Below are positions 28,675-37,232 of a stretch of DNA of 64,000 bases, piece by piece. This DNA is from Streptomyces plumbidurans. Lineage in GTDB: Bacteria; Actinomycetota; Actinomycetes; Streptomycetales; Streptomycetaceae. The number at the start of each line of letters is the position of its first letter. The first letter of the stretch is position 1. Position numbers and translations under genes: made by a program. The notes below the pieces were generated by a model that worked only from the letters and a program-made list of their open reading frames with translations, was not told where the DNA came from and searched no databases. The stretch covers positions 1 to 64,000 of the forward strand of contig NZ_JAFJSY010000017.1 of NCBI RefSeq assembly GCF_019857225.1. Direction: 5' to 3'.

Positions 28675-29799
28675 TCACGACTCGTTCTTGCGGTGCACCC
28701 GCGCGACCCAGTCCGCCGGTTTGGCGATCTCCGCCTTGGTCGGGAGGGTGTTGGGGGACGTCCACACATGGTTGAAGCCGTCCATGCCGACCTGCTCGAC
28801 GACGGCCCGCACGAACCGCTCGCCGTCGCGGTACTGCCTCAGCTTGGCGTCCAGGCCCAGCAGTTTGCGCAGGGCGATGTCCAGCCGGGAGGCGCCCTTC
28901 GCCCGGCGCTGCTGGAACTTCTCGCGGATCTCGGCCACGCTCGGCACGACCTGCGGGCCCACCCCGTCCATCACGAAGTCGGCGTGGCCCTCCAGGAGGG
29001 ACATCACGGCGGTCAGCCGCCCGAGGATCTCCCGCTGCGCCGGGGTCTGCACGATCTCCACGAAGGAGCGCCCGCCGTCGTCCTCCTCGCCCTCGGGGCG
29101 CCCGCCCGCGAGGGACTGGGCGGCCTCGCGCAGGCGCTCCAGGACCGTCATGGGGTCGACGTCGGTCTCCCCCAAGAAAGACTGGATTTCGCCCTCGAGG
29201 TGGTCGCGCAGCCAGGGCACCGCGCTGAACTGCGTGCGGTGCGTCTCCTCGTGCAGGCACACCCACAGCCTGAAGTCGTGCGGCTGGACGTCGAGTTCGC
29301 GCTCCACGTGCACGATGTTCGGGGCGACGAGGAGCAGCCGGCCGCCGCCGTTCTCCCCCGCCGGAAGCTCGCGGGTGGCCGGCGCGAAGGTCTCGTACTG
29401 GCCGAGGACGCGGGAGGCCAGGAACGACAGCAGCATGCCCAGTTCGACGCCGGTGACCTTGCCGCCGACGGCGCCGAGGACCGCGCCGCCGGGCGTACTG
29501 CCGCGCCGCTCCTGCATCTTGTCCAGCAGGGGCTTGAGGATCTCCCGGAAGCCCGCGACGTTCGCCCGCACCCAGCCGGGGCGGTCGACGACGAGGACCG
29601 GGGTGTCGTGGATCTCCTCCGATCCCATACGGGTGAAGCCCCGGACGTGTTCCTCCGAGGCCTTGGCATGCCGGCGCAGCTCCGCGACGACGGTCCTCGC
29701 CTCGTCGCGGCTCACGTCGGGGCCCGGCCGCACGAGGCGGGTCGCGGTCGCCACCGCGAGATTCCAGTCGACCATCTCGGCACCACCGATGCTCGTCAT
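28675..29799 (-). CDS. Zinc-dependent metalloprotease (DUF2342-type)
   Basis: A 374-residue protein with the zincin motif HEETH at 183-187 preceded by FRLWVCL. It matches an actinobacterial family labelled zinc-dependent metalloprotease or F420-biosynthesis-associated protein, whose real substrate is not known. There is no signal peptide, so it is probably cytoplasmic. ATG 29799. It is on the same strand as dacB upstream and tilS downstream, and its neighbours give no direct functional clue. Confidence 0.85.
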   Translation of the reverse strand: MTSIGGAEMVDWNLAVATATRLVRPGPDVSRDEARTVVAELRRHAKASEEHVRGFTRMGSEEIHDTPVLVVDRPGWVRANVAGFREILKPLLDKMQERRGSTPGGAVLGAVGGKVTGVELGMLLSFLASRVLGQYETFAPATRELPAGENGGGRLLLVAPNIVHVERELDVQPHDFRLWVCLHEETHRTQFSAVPWLRDHLEGEIQSFLGETDVDPMTVLERLREAAQSLAGGRPEGEEDDGGRSFVEIVQTPAQREILGRLTAVMSLLEGHADFVMDGVGPQVVPSVAEIREKFQQRRAKGASRLDIALRKLLGLDAKLRQYRDGERFVRAVVEQVGMDGFNHVWTSPNTLPTKAEIAKPADWVARVHRKNES

Positions 29800-29876
29800 G
29801 CGTCAACGGTACGTGAGCGTTCCCGCTTGGGGCAGGCCGCGAGCACGGGCGGCGGTCGCGGTGGCCGGGCGGGGCG

Positions 29877-31538
29877 TCAGCGGCAGCCGCACGCGGCGAG
29901 GGCCGTCGCGGTCCTGTCCAGGGCCGACTGGGCCGCCTGGGCATCGGTCGTGTCCGAGGCGAGGAACGCGAAGGCCAGCAGGCGGCCGTCCCGGTCGACC
30001 ACCGTGCCCGCCAGGGTGTTCACGCCCGTCAGGGTGCCCGTCTTCGCCCGTACGACCCCTGCCGCACCGTCCGTGTAGCGGGTGGCCAGAGTGCCGGTGA
30101 AGCCGGCCACCGGAAGGCCCGTGAGGACCGGGCGCAGTTCGGGCCGCGCGGGGTCGCCGGCCTTCGCCAGCAGGGCCGTCAGCAGGCCGGCCGTGAGCCG
30201 GTCGTCCCGGTCGAGTCCGCTGCCGTCGTGGAACTGCGCGCCCTTGAGCGGCAGTTGCAGCTTCTTCAGCTGGGCGGCGATCGCGGCCGCGCCGCCGTCG
30301 AAGCTCACGGGGTGCTTCGTCGCGACGGCGGTCTGCCGGGCCAGGGCCTCGGCGATGTCGTTGTCGCTGTTGGTCAGCATGCGCTCGACCAGGGCCGACA
30401 GCGGGGGCGAGGAGACGGCGGCGAGGTCGTCGGCCCGGCCCGTCGCCTTGGACGGGCCCGGGGACGTGGTGTGGATGCCGTGGGCGGCGAGGTACGTACG
30501 GAATGTGCGGGCCGCGTCCGCCGCCGGGTCGGTCACCCGCTCGACCGGCCCGCTCGTGGAGTCGTTCGTACGGGCCTCGTCGGCCATCAGGGCGCTCACG
30601 GGGGCGAGGTTGCCGTTGACGCCGATGGGGTGCAGCAGGGGGCCGGTGTACAGAGTGGTGTCGTAGGACAGCGTCACCTTGGTGATGCCGCGCTTCTTCA
30701 GTGCCTTCGCGGTCCGGTCCGCCAGATCCTGCAGGCTCGCCCAGCCGCCTGCGCTCTTGCGTGCCGTCAGGGTGGGGTCGCCGCCGCCGACCAGGACGAG
30801 TTCCCCGGTGCCGGGCTCCAGCGCCGTGCGGGTGGTCAGCCGGTGGTCGGCGCCCATCGCCGACAGGGCCGCCGTCGCGGTGGCGATCTTCGTGGTGGAG
30901 GCGGGGGTGAGCGGCTCGCCGGTGCCGGTGCCGTACAGGCGCTCGCCGGTCGCGATGTCGACGACCGCGCCGGCGTGCCGGGTGCCCAGCGCCGGGTTTT
31001 TCAGCAGCGGTCCCAGCACGTCCGCGAGGGCCGGTCCGGCGGGGGCCGACTTGACGGTGCTGGTCGTCCGGCCGAGGCCCACCAGGACGGAGGCGGCGCT
31101 GGGTGCGGGCCGGGGCGCGCCCGCGGCCGCGTCGGACGAACCGGACGTAGCGGAATTACGGCCGTGATCTGCGCCACCCGTTCGTTCCAGGGCGACTGCG
31201 TGGTCCGCCTCGGCCGTACGCTGACCGGTGGAGTCCCAGGGGCCGGCGGCGGTCACCACGGCGACGGCCAGCGCCAGACCGGCGGTGGCGGCGCCCGCGG
31301 TGTACGGCCAGGCCCCGACCGGCTTCGGCCGCGTGAGCCGGACGGACCGCACACGCGCGAGCCGCGGTTTCGTGGCGTCCGCGGCGCGTTCCAGCCCCGG
31401 TCGCACGGCGTTCGCGGCCCGTTCGAGATGCGGACGTACGGTCCCGGCGGCCCGTGCCAGACGCGGTCGAACGGCGTTCGCGGCCCGCGCCACATGCGGT
31501 CTAACGGCCCGCCAAGGCCTCAGCTCGGGCACGATCAC
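29877..31538 (-). CDS. dacB: D-alanyl-D-alanine carboxypeptidase/endopeptidase (PBP4 family)
   Basis: A peptidoglycan-trimming penicillin-binding protein of 553 residues. All three serine-site motifs are present: S214-TTK217, S391-DN393 and K499-TG501. The N-terminus is unusual: residues 11-65 are five consecutive 11-residue Arg/Ala/Pro repeats on the cytoplasmic side, followed by a transmembrane helix (about 79-98) and a disordered stretch before the catalytic domain. It is a membrane-anchored rather than secreted PBP4. The start is GTG 31538; it diverges from ppa. Confidence 0.92.
   Translation of the reverse strand: MIVPELRPWRAVRPHVARAANAVRPRLARAAGTVRPHLERAANAVRPGLERAADATKPRLARVRSVRLTRPKPVGAWPYTAGAATAGLALAVAVVTAAGPWDSTGQRTAEADHAVALERTGGADHGRNSATSGSSDAAAGAPRPAPSAASVLVGLGRTTSTVKSAPAGPALADVLGPLLKNPALGTRHAGAVVDIATGERLYGTGTGEPLTPASTTKIATATAALSAMGADHRLTTRTALEPGTGELVLVGGGDPTLTARKSAGGWASLQDLADRTAKALKKRGITKVTLSYDTTLYTGPLLHPIGVNGNLAPVSALMADEARTNDSTSGPVERVTDPAADAARTFRTYLAAHGIHTTSPGPSKATGRADDLAAVSSPPLSALVERMLTNSDNDIAEALARQTAVATKHPVSFDGGAAAIAAQLKKLQLPLKGAQFHDGSGLDRDDRLTAGLLTALLAKAGDPARPELRPVLTGLPVAGFTGTLATRYTDGAAGVVRAKTGTLTGVNTLAGTVVDRDGRLLAFAFLASDTTDAQAAQSALDRTATALAACGCR
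31344..31508 (-). repeat. Five 33-bp coding repeats in dacB
   Basis: In-frame units encode AVRPHVARAAN, AVRPRLARAAG, TVRPHLERAAN, AVRPGLERAAD and ATKPRLARVRS. Val/Thr, Arg/Lys, Pro, Leu/Val and Arg recur at fixed positions. An 11-residue period is typical of amphipathic helices that lie on membranes. Confidence 0.85.
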
Positions 31539-31617
31539 CAGCCCCTTTCGCGATCACACACCAGCGTGAGGGACACTTAACCACCAGAACTATGTGTTGA
31601 TCATGGAGGAGCCACCG

Positions 31618-32109
31618 GTGGAGTTCGACGTCACGATCGAGATCCCGAAGGGTTCGCGGAACAAGTACGAGGTGGACCACGAGACCGGTCGGATCCGCCT
31701 GGACCGTCGACTCTTCACCTCGACCGCCTACCCGACCGACTACGGCTTCGTCGAGAACACCCTCGGCGAGGACGGTGACCCGCTGGACGCGCTGGTCATC
31801 CTGGACGAGCCGACGTTCCCTGGCTGCCTCATCAAGTGCCGCGCCATCGGCATGTTCCGGATGACGGACGAGGCGGGCGGCGACGACAAGCTGCTGTGCG
31901 TGCCGGCCACGGACCCCCGGGTGGAACACCTGCGTGACATCCACCACGTGTCGGAGTTCGACCGCCTGGAGATCCAGCACTTCTTCGAGGTCTACAAGGA
32001 CCTGGAGCCCGGCAAGTCCGTCGAGGGCGCCAACTGGGTGGGCCGCACGGACGCCGAGATCGAGATCGAGCGCTCCTACAAGCGGTTCAAGGAGCAGGGC
32101 GGCCACTGA
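31618..32109 (+). CDS. ppa: Inorganic pyrophosphatase (family I)
   Basis: Hydrolyses pyrophosphate and drives biosynthetic reactions. It has 163 residues with the family pattern [11 protein letters not shown], an active-site segment [17 protein letters not shown] (41-57) holding the metal-binding aspartates, and a HHVSEFD segment. The GTG at 31618 is chosen over the upstream ATGs because GGAGGAG lies seven bases before it and the family begins at VEFDV. A terminator follows directly. Confidence 0.96.
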   Translation: MEFDVTIEIPKGSRNKYEVDHETGRIRLDRRLFTSTAYPTDYGFVENTLGEDGDPLDALVILDEPTFPGCLIKCRAIGMFRMTDEAGGDDKLLCVPATDPRVEHLRDIHHVSEFDRLEIQHFFEVYKDLEPGKSVEGANWVGRTDAEIEIERSYKRFKEQGGH

Positions 32110-32123
32110 GCCCCGAGTCGTCC

Positions 32124-32155
32124 AACGGGCCGCACGCGTGCGCGTGCGGCCCGTT
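32124..32155 (+). terminator. Terminator after ppa
   Basis: A near-perfect hairpin with arms aacgggccgcacg and its complement lies 15 bases after the ppa stop and is followed by a T-containing tract (cgtgttcgtgt). Confidence 0.8.
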
Positions 32156-32213
32156 CGTGTTCGTGTGCGCATACTGGCGTAGCTGCACGCGTCGTACAGG
32201 GAGCGTTACTCAG

Positions 32214-33884
32214 GTGTCGGAGGCGGAGGACCGCAAGCCGCAGTCGGACGAGGCCAGGGGCGCGTTCGACCCCGAGATCACATCCGAATTCGCCATTCCC
32301 GCGGGCTTCGCCGCGCCCAGGGGCGTCACGGAGTCGGAGACGACGTCCGAGTTCGCGGTCCCCGACGGCCTGGACGTCCAGCACCCGCACAGCGACGAGG
32401 TGGAGAAATCGGCGTTCAGCACGCCGAACACCTACAGCTCCAAGCAGCCCCCCACGGCCTTCACCCCGGCGACCGGCATTCCCGCCATCAGCCTGACCAA
32501 GGACGTGCCCTGGCAGGACCGGATGCGCACCATGCTGCGGATGCCGGTGGCCGAGCGGCCGGCGCCGGAGCACGCGCCGAAGGCGGAGGAGGACGGCCCC
32601 GCCGTCCCGCGCGTGCTCGACCTGACCCTGCGCATCGGCGAGTTGCTGCTGGCGGGCGGTGAGGGCGCCGAGGACGTGGAGGCCGCGATGTTCGCGGTCT
32701 GCCGCTCCTACGGCCTCGACCGCTGCGAGCCGAACGTCACCTTCACCCTGCTGTCGATCTCGCACCAGCCGTCCCTCGTCGACGACCCGGTGACGGCGTC
32801 CAGGACCGTGCGGCGCCGGGCCGTCGACTACACCCGGCTCGCGGCCGTCTTCCGGCTGGTGGACGACCTCAGCGACCCGGAGACCCATCTCTCCCTGGAG
32901 GAGGCCTACCGGCGGCTCGCCGAGATACGGCGCAACCGGCACCCCTACCCCGGCTGGGCGCTGACCGCGGCCGGAGGGCTGCTCGCGGGTGCGGCCTCCG
33001 TGCTGGTCGGCGGTGACTGGCTGGTGTTCATGGCGGCCGCGCTGGGCGCGATGCTCGGCGACCGGCTCGCCTGGCTGTGCGCCGGGCGCGGGCTGCCGGA
33101 GTTCTACCAGTTCACGGTGGCCGCGATGCCCCCTGCGGCCATCGGGGTCGCGCTCACCGTCGCGCACGTCGACGTCAAGGCGTCCGCGGTGATCACCGGT
33201 GGGCTGTTCGCGCTGCTGCCGGGACGGGCGCTGGTGGCGGGCGTGCAGGACGGGCTGACCGGCTTCTACATCACGGCGTCGGCGCGTCTGCTGGAGGTCC
33301 TGTACCTCTTCGTCGGCATCGTCGTGGGCGTCCTGGTGGTCCTGTACTTCGGCGTGAACCTGGGCGCCAAGCTCAACCCGGACGCGGCCCTCGGCATCTC
33401 CCAGCGGCCCGCGCTGCAGATCGCCGCGTCGATGCTGCTGTCGCTGACCTTCGCGGTCCTGCTGCAGCAGGAGAAGTCGACCGTGCTGTGGGTGACGCTG
33501 AACGGCGGCGTGGCGTGGACGGTGTACGGCGCGCTGCACTACCCCGGCGGCCTCTCCCCCGTCGCCTCGACCGCCGTGGCGGCAGGCCTCGTGGGCCTGT
33601 TCGGGCAGCTGCTTTCGCGGTACCGCTTCGCGTCCGCGCTGCCCTACACGACGGCGGCGATCGGCCCCCTGCTGCCGGGATCGGCGACCTACTTCGGGCT
33701 GCTCGCGACGGCACAGAACGAGGTCGACAAGGGGCTGGTCTCCCTGGCCACGGCCGCGTCGCTGGCCATGGCCATCGCCATCGGGGTCAACCTCGGCTCC
33801 GAGATCTCCCGGCTGTTCCTGCGGGTGCCGGGTGCGGCCAGCGCGGCGGGACGCCGGGCCGCCAAGCGGACCCGAGGGTTCTAG
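32214..33884 (+). CDS. Threonine/serine exporter family protein (ThrE-like)
   Basis: A 556-residue membrane protein of the ThrE group, which exports threonine and serine in corynebacteria. After about 130 disordered residues come a soluble ThrE N-domain (about 140-240; LRIGELLLAGGEGAEDVE) and about ten transmembrane helices (245-545). The disordered part has a repeated TSEFA(I/V)P-x-G element. GTG 32214 has AGGGAG ten bases upstream. It ends with a 4-bp overlap against the convergent DedA gene. The actual substrate is inferred from family only. Confidence 0.83.
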   Translation: MSEAEDRKPQSDEARGAFDPEITSEFAIPAGFAAPRGVTESETTSEFAVPDGLDVQHPHSDEVEKSAFSTPNTYSSKQPPTAFTPATGIPAISLTKDVPWQDRMRTMLRMPVAERPAPEHAPKAEEDGPAVPRVLDLTLRIGELLLAGGEGAEDVEAAMFAVCRSYGLDRCEPNVTFTLLSISHQPSLVDDPVTASRTVRRRAVDYTRLAAVFRLVDDLSDPETHLSLEEAYRRLAEIRRNRHPYPGWALTAAGGLLAGAASVLVGGDWLVFMAAALGAMLGDRLAWLCAGRGLPEFYQFTVAAMPPAAIGVALTVAHVDVKASAVITGGLFALLPGRALVAGVQDGLTGFYITASARLLEVLYLFVGIVVGVLVVLYFGVNLGAKLNPDAALGISQRPALQIAASMLLSLTFAVLLQQEKSTVLWVTLNGGVAWTVYGALHYPGGLSPVASTAVAAGLVGLFGQLLSRYRFASALPYTTAAIGPLLPGSATYFGLLATAQNEVDKGLVSLATAASLAMAIAIGVNLGSEISRLFLRVPGAASAAGRRAAKRTRGF

Positions 33885-34843
33885 TAGCCCTGGTCGTACG
33901 GGTACTGCTGGTCCTGGCGGCCGCCGTACTGCTGGGGCTGCTGCTGGTACTGGGGCTGCTGATACTGAGGCTGCTGGTACTGGGGTTCAGGCTGCTGGTA
34001 CTGCGGCTCCTCGTACTGGGGCTGCTGGTACTGCGGCTGCGGCTGCTGGTACTGCTGCGGCTGGTACGGCTCCTGATACTGCTGCGGGTACTGCTGCCGG
34101 TGCCCCCGGTCGTCCGCCGCGGGGACGCGGCGCAGCTGGGTCGTCGCGTCGTCCATGGGCATGGGCATGGGCGCCGGAGCGTGCTGCCGGGTGGGCGCCT
34201 GGGCGGCCGGCTGGGGGTTCTTCTTCGCCTTGGAGCGGGCGCGCAGGAACTCGATGGCGATCGGGATCACCGAGATCAGGACGATCAGGACGAGGATCGC
34301 CTCGATGTTCTTGTTGACGAAGTCCACGTTGCCCAGCCACGAGCCCAGCAGGGTCACGCCCGCGCCCCACATCACGCCGCCGATGACGTTGAACGTGATG
34401 AAGGAGCGGTACCGCATGCCGCTGACACCGGCGATGATCGGCGTGAACGTGCGCACGACGGGCACGAAGCGGGCCAGGACCAGGGACTTCGGGCCGTACT
34501 TCTCGAAGAACTCGTGCGCCTTGACCACGTTCTCCTGCTTGAACAGGCGTGAGTCGGGGCGTGTGAAGAGCGAGGGTCCGACCTTCTTGCCGAAGAGATA
34601 GCCCGCCTGGTCGCCGAGGACCGCGGCGAGGCTGATGAGCAGGACGGCCGCCCACAGCGGGAAGTCGAGGGTTCCCGCTGTGATCAGCAGACCGCAGGTG
34701 AACAGCAGCGAGTCGCCCGGCAGGAAGAAGCCGATGAGCAGGCCCGACTCCGCGAAGACGACCAGGAGCAGGCCCCAGATGCCGAACGAGTCCAGAAGGT
34801 GGTTCGGATCCAGCCAGCTCGGGCCGAGGGCAAGCGTCGTCAC
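33881..34843 (-). CDS. DedA-family membrane protein with Gln/Tyr/Pro-rich tail
   Basis: A 320-residue protein. Residues 1-210 form the DedA/SNARE-associated fold: an ESGLLIGFFLPGDSLLF motif, GDQAGYLFGKKVG, and an ARFVPVVRTFTPIIAG segment containing the conserved Arg pair. DedA proteins include lipid-carrier flippases needed for envelope homeostasis. Residues 215-255 are Pro/Ala-rich, and 260-320 consist of repeated YQQPQ units, a low-complexity tail not found in most DedA proteins. GTG 34843 has AGGGAG nine bases upstream. Confidence 0.88.
   Translation of the reverse strand: MTTLALGPSWLDPNHLLDSFGIWGLLLVVFAESGLLIGFFLPGDSLLFTCGLLITAGTLDFPLWAAVLLISLAAVLGDQAGYLFGKKVGPSLFTRPDSRLFKQENVVKAHEFFEKYGPKSLVLARFVPVVRTFTPIIAGVSGMRYRSFITFNVIGGVMWGAGVTLLGSWLGNVDFVNKNIEAILVLIVLISVIPIAIEFLRARSKAKKNPQPAAQAPTRQHAPAPMPMPMDDATTQLRRVPAADDRGHRQQYPQQYQEPYQPQQYQQPQPQYQQPQYEEPQYQQPEPQYQQPQYQQPQYQQQPQQYGGRQDQQYPYDQGY
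33884..34065 (-). repeat. YQQPQ-type coding repeat in the DedA tail
   Basis: About 60 codons built mainly from Gln, Tyr and Pro, with YQQPQ or close variants repeated more than ten times. The DNA shows repeated 15-18-base units such as ctgctggtactgggg. Confidence 0.85.
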
Positions 34844-34992
34844 GGTTCCGGGCTCCCTGAGGGGGTGAGAGAAGAACGGCGTCCTTCTGCGGGCGCACAA
34901 AGCTATCAACGCAATGTGTCCGCCCCAGGTTCCACCGGTGCCTCCAGCATGCACTGTGAGGAGACCGGCACCAAGCTGTGAGCCCTCGGCGC

Positions 34993-35427
34993 TCAGGCCG
35001 TCCGCCGGTCGGCGTTGGCGAGGATCGCCTCGCGCAGGTGCTCGGCGAGCCCCGGGTGCATGGCGTCGTAGAACGCCTTGAAGCGCTCGTCGGAGACGTA
35101 CATCTCGCCGAAGCACCGGTGCATCTCGTACGGGACCTCGAAGTAGTTCCTGCTGATCTGTTGGCGGTGTTCCTCGGCGAGGTCCATGGCCGCCTCGCCG
35201 GACGGCTGCTCGCCGGCCGCCACGAGGGCCGCGTACCGCCGCCCCCAGTCGTCGACCTCGGCCTGGATGCGCTTCCAGTCCTCCTTGGTGTACGTGGCGG
35301 CGCGGCGCTGCGACTCGGCGTACGCCTCCGTGTTGCCCCAGCGCGCCTCCGCCTCTTCCGCGTACTGCTCGGGGTCCTTGTCGCCGAAGACCTCGAACCG
35401 CTCCTCCGGGGTGAGGTTGATGCCCAT
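34993..35427 (-). CDS. tipA: TipAS, internal in-frame product of tipA
   Basis: The ATG of codon 110 is preceded by GGAGG with an 8-base gap, a stronger ribosome-binding site than that of the full-length start. Translation from it gives 144 residues starting MGINLTPEE, as in the known TipAS. This form lacks the DNA-binding domain and sequesters thiopeptide antibiotics. It is a nested product, not a separate gene. Confidence 0.85.
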   Translation of the reverse strand: MGINLTPEERFEVFGDKDPEQYAEEAEARWGNTEAYAESQRRAATYTKEDWKRIQAEVDDWGRRYAALVAAGEQPSGEAAMDLAEEHRQQISRNYFEVPYEMHRCFGEMYVSDERFKAFYDAMHPGLAEHLREAILANADRRTA

Positions 35428-35754
35428 CTTCCGTGCCTCCATGGCGTTCTCCACGGCCTCCGCCATCTTCTGCAGCTTCTCGATCCGGGCGGTCAGCAGC
35501 TCGTGCTGGCGGCGCAGATGCGCGCGCGGGTCCGCGTCCGGGTCGTCGAGCAGGGCGGCGACCTCCTCGAGCGGGAAGCCGAGCTCCCGGTAGAACAGGA
35601 TCTGCTGCAGCCGGTCGAGGTCGCCGTCGCTGTAGCGCCGGTGGCCCGCATGGCTGCGTTCGCTCGGGACGAGCAGCCCGATGGCGTCGTAGTGGTGCAG
35701 CGTGCGCACCGTGACCCCGGCGAAGTCCGCGACCTGTCCCACGGAGTAGCTCAC
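34993..35754 (-). CDS. tipA: MerR-family thiopeptide-responsive regulator TipA (TipAL)
   Basis: A 253-residue protein, the same length as Streptomyces lividans TipAL. A MerR HTH (YSVGQVADFAGVTVRTLHHYD, 3-23) is followed by a coiled-coil dimer helix (80-108) and the TipAS domain (110-253). Cys214 in YEMHRCFGEMY matches the cysteine that binds thiostrepton-class peptides covalently. It activates its own promoter when thiopeptide is bound and acts as a multidrug sensor. GTG 35754 has AGGAG seven bases upstream. The product can also be made from an internal start. Confidence 0.94.
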   Translation of the reverse strand: MSYSVGQVADFAGVTVRTLHHYDAIGLLVPSERSHAGHRRYSDGDLDRLQQILFYRELGFPLEEVAALLDDPDADPRAHLRRQHELLTARIEKLQKMAEAVENAMEARKMGINLTPEERFEVFGDKDPEQYAEEAEARWGNTEAYAESQRRAATYTKEDWKRIQAEVDDWGRRYAALVAAGEQPSGEAAMDLAEEHRQQISRNYFEVPYEMHRCFGEMYVSDERFKAFYDAMHPGLAEHLREAILANADRRTA

Positions 35755-35783
35755 TTCTCCGCTCCTTTCTCGGTACGCCCTTC

Positions 35784-35814
35784 ACGGTGAGCCCTCACGC
35801 CACGTGAGGTGCAA
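35784..35814 (-). promoter_or_regulatory. TipAL-activated tipA promoter
   Basis: The minus strand reads TTGCAC (-35, 35809-35814), a 19-base spacer and CACCGT (-10, 35784-35789). The over-long spacer contains the palindrome CCTCACG-tgg-CGTGAGG (35793-35809). This is the layout of the known ptipA promoter, where TipAL binds in the spacer as MerR proteins do. Confidence 0.88.
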
Positions 35815-35909
35815 GTCGGTTCTCTCCGCAAGTCTCGCGGGTGGCCGGCCCCGTCCGCTCCGGAGGTTTTCCGCATGTTTGATGCGATTCGTCCGCTTAT
35901 GGTGAGCCC

Positions 35910-37196
35910 GTGGCCCACGACACCGTCCAGCAGGAGCCGTCTGTTCCCGCGGCACCGGCACGCGCGCTCGTGCCGTTGATCCTGCCCGCTCTCCTGGTGG
36001 GCGTGGGCGCGAGCCTGCTGTTCGTCGGGGTGAGCGCGGCCGCGGAGCAGTTCCAGCACGTGCTGTGGAGGAACCTGCCCGACGCCCTGGGCATCGGCCG
36101 GTACTCCGTGCTGTGGATGCTCGTCATTCTCACCGCGACGGGCCTCGCGGTCGGACTGGTGGTGTGGAAGGTGCCAGGCCACGCCGGGCCGGAGCCCGCC
36201 ACCCTGGGACTCAACGCGCCCGTGCTGGCACCCCGCGTGCTGCCGGGCCTGCTGCTGGCGACCGCGCTGATGCTGGCGGGCGGCCCGAGCCTGGGTCCCG
36301 AGAACCCGATCATCGCGGTGAACGTGGGGCTCGCCTTCTGGGCGGGGACCCGGCTGTTCCGCCGGCTGCCGGGCGGGCTGTGGCCGGCGCTGGCGGAGGC
36401 CGCGACGATCGGGGCGCTGTTCGGGACACCGGTGGCGGCAGCGCTGGTCGTCTCCGAGGCGCTGGCCGGGCGGCAGCTCAAGGGGCTGCTCTGGGACAAC
36501 GTGTTCGGGCCGCTGGTGGCCGCCGGGGCGGCCGCCCTGACGACGACCCTGGTGGCCCATCCCACCTTCGACCTGGATCTGCCCGCGTTCGGCCGGCATC
36601 CCGGCTGGGGCGACCTGCTGGCCGCCCTGGTGATCGCGCCGCTGGCGGCGGCGCTCGGCATGTGCGCGGTCTACGCGTTCCCCTACGTCCACGGCGTCTT
36701 CCGGCGCCTCGGCCACCCCCTGGTGGCGCTTCCCGCGGGCGGGCTGGTGCTGGGGCTGCTGGCCGCCCTGGGCGGGCATCTGACGCTCTTCAAGGGGCTC
36801 GACGAGGTCGCCGAACTGGCCCGGGACCCGGACGGCCGGTCGGCGGGCGAGTACGCGGTGCTGGCCGTGGTGAAGCTGGCCGCGCTGCTCGTCGCCGCGT
36901 CCTGCGGCTTCCGGGGCGGCCGGATCTTCCCGGCGGTGTTCGTGGGCGCCGCCTTCGGACTGGGCGCGCACGCCCTCATACCGTCCGTTCACCCGGCGCT
37001 CGGTGTCGCCACGGGCGTGTTGGGCATGCTCCTCGCCGTCACCCGGCAGGGTTGGGTGAGCCTGTTCACGGCCGCCGTGCTGGCGTCCTCACCGGCCATC
37101 CTCGCCCTGTTGTGCTTCGCCTCGCTGCCCGCCTGGCTGCTGGTGACCGGGCGGCCGCAGATGCAGTTGCGCGACGACGGAACCCCGGTCCGCTGA
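35910..37196 (+). CDS. CLC-family chloride channel/antiporter-like protein
   Basis: A 428-residue membrane protein with about ten to eleven hydrophobic segments. The CLC selectivity regions are recognisable but divergent: GPSLGPENP at 126-133, with Glu131 aligning to the gating glutamate (E148 in E. coli ClC), and GGRIFPA later. The inner glutamate (E203) aligns with Ala184; the adjacent Glu183 is kept. It lies 36 bp before gadB in the same direction. TATGGT ends six bases before the GTG start, suggesting a leaderless transcript. Whether it is a channel or an antiporter cannot be read from sequence. Confidence 0.82.
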   Translation: MAHDTVQQEPSVPAAPARALVPLILPALLVGVGASLLFVGVSAAAEQFQHVLWRNLPDALGIGRYSVLWMLVILTATGLAVGLVVWKVPGHAGPEPATLGLNAPVLAPRVLPGLLLATALMLAGGPSLGPENPIIAVNVGLAFWAGTRLFRRLPGGLWPALAEAATIGALFGTPVAAALVVSEALAGRQLKGLLWDNVFGPLVAAGAAALTTTLVAHPTFDLDLPAFGRHPGWGDLLAALVIAPLAAALGMCAVYAFPYVHGVFRRLGHPLVALPAGGLVLGLLAALGGHLTLFKGLDEVAELARDPDGRSAGEYAVLAVVKLAALLVAASCGFRGGRIFPAVFVGAAFGLGAHALIPSVHPALGVATGVLGMLLAVTRQGWVSLFTAAVLASSPAILALLCFASLPAWLLVTGRPQMQLRDDGTPVR

Positions 37197-37232
37197 CACA
37201 CGTTCACCGAAGAGACACGAGGAGACAAGGTC

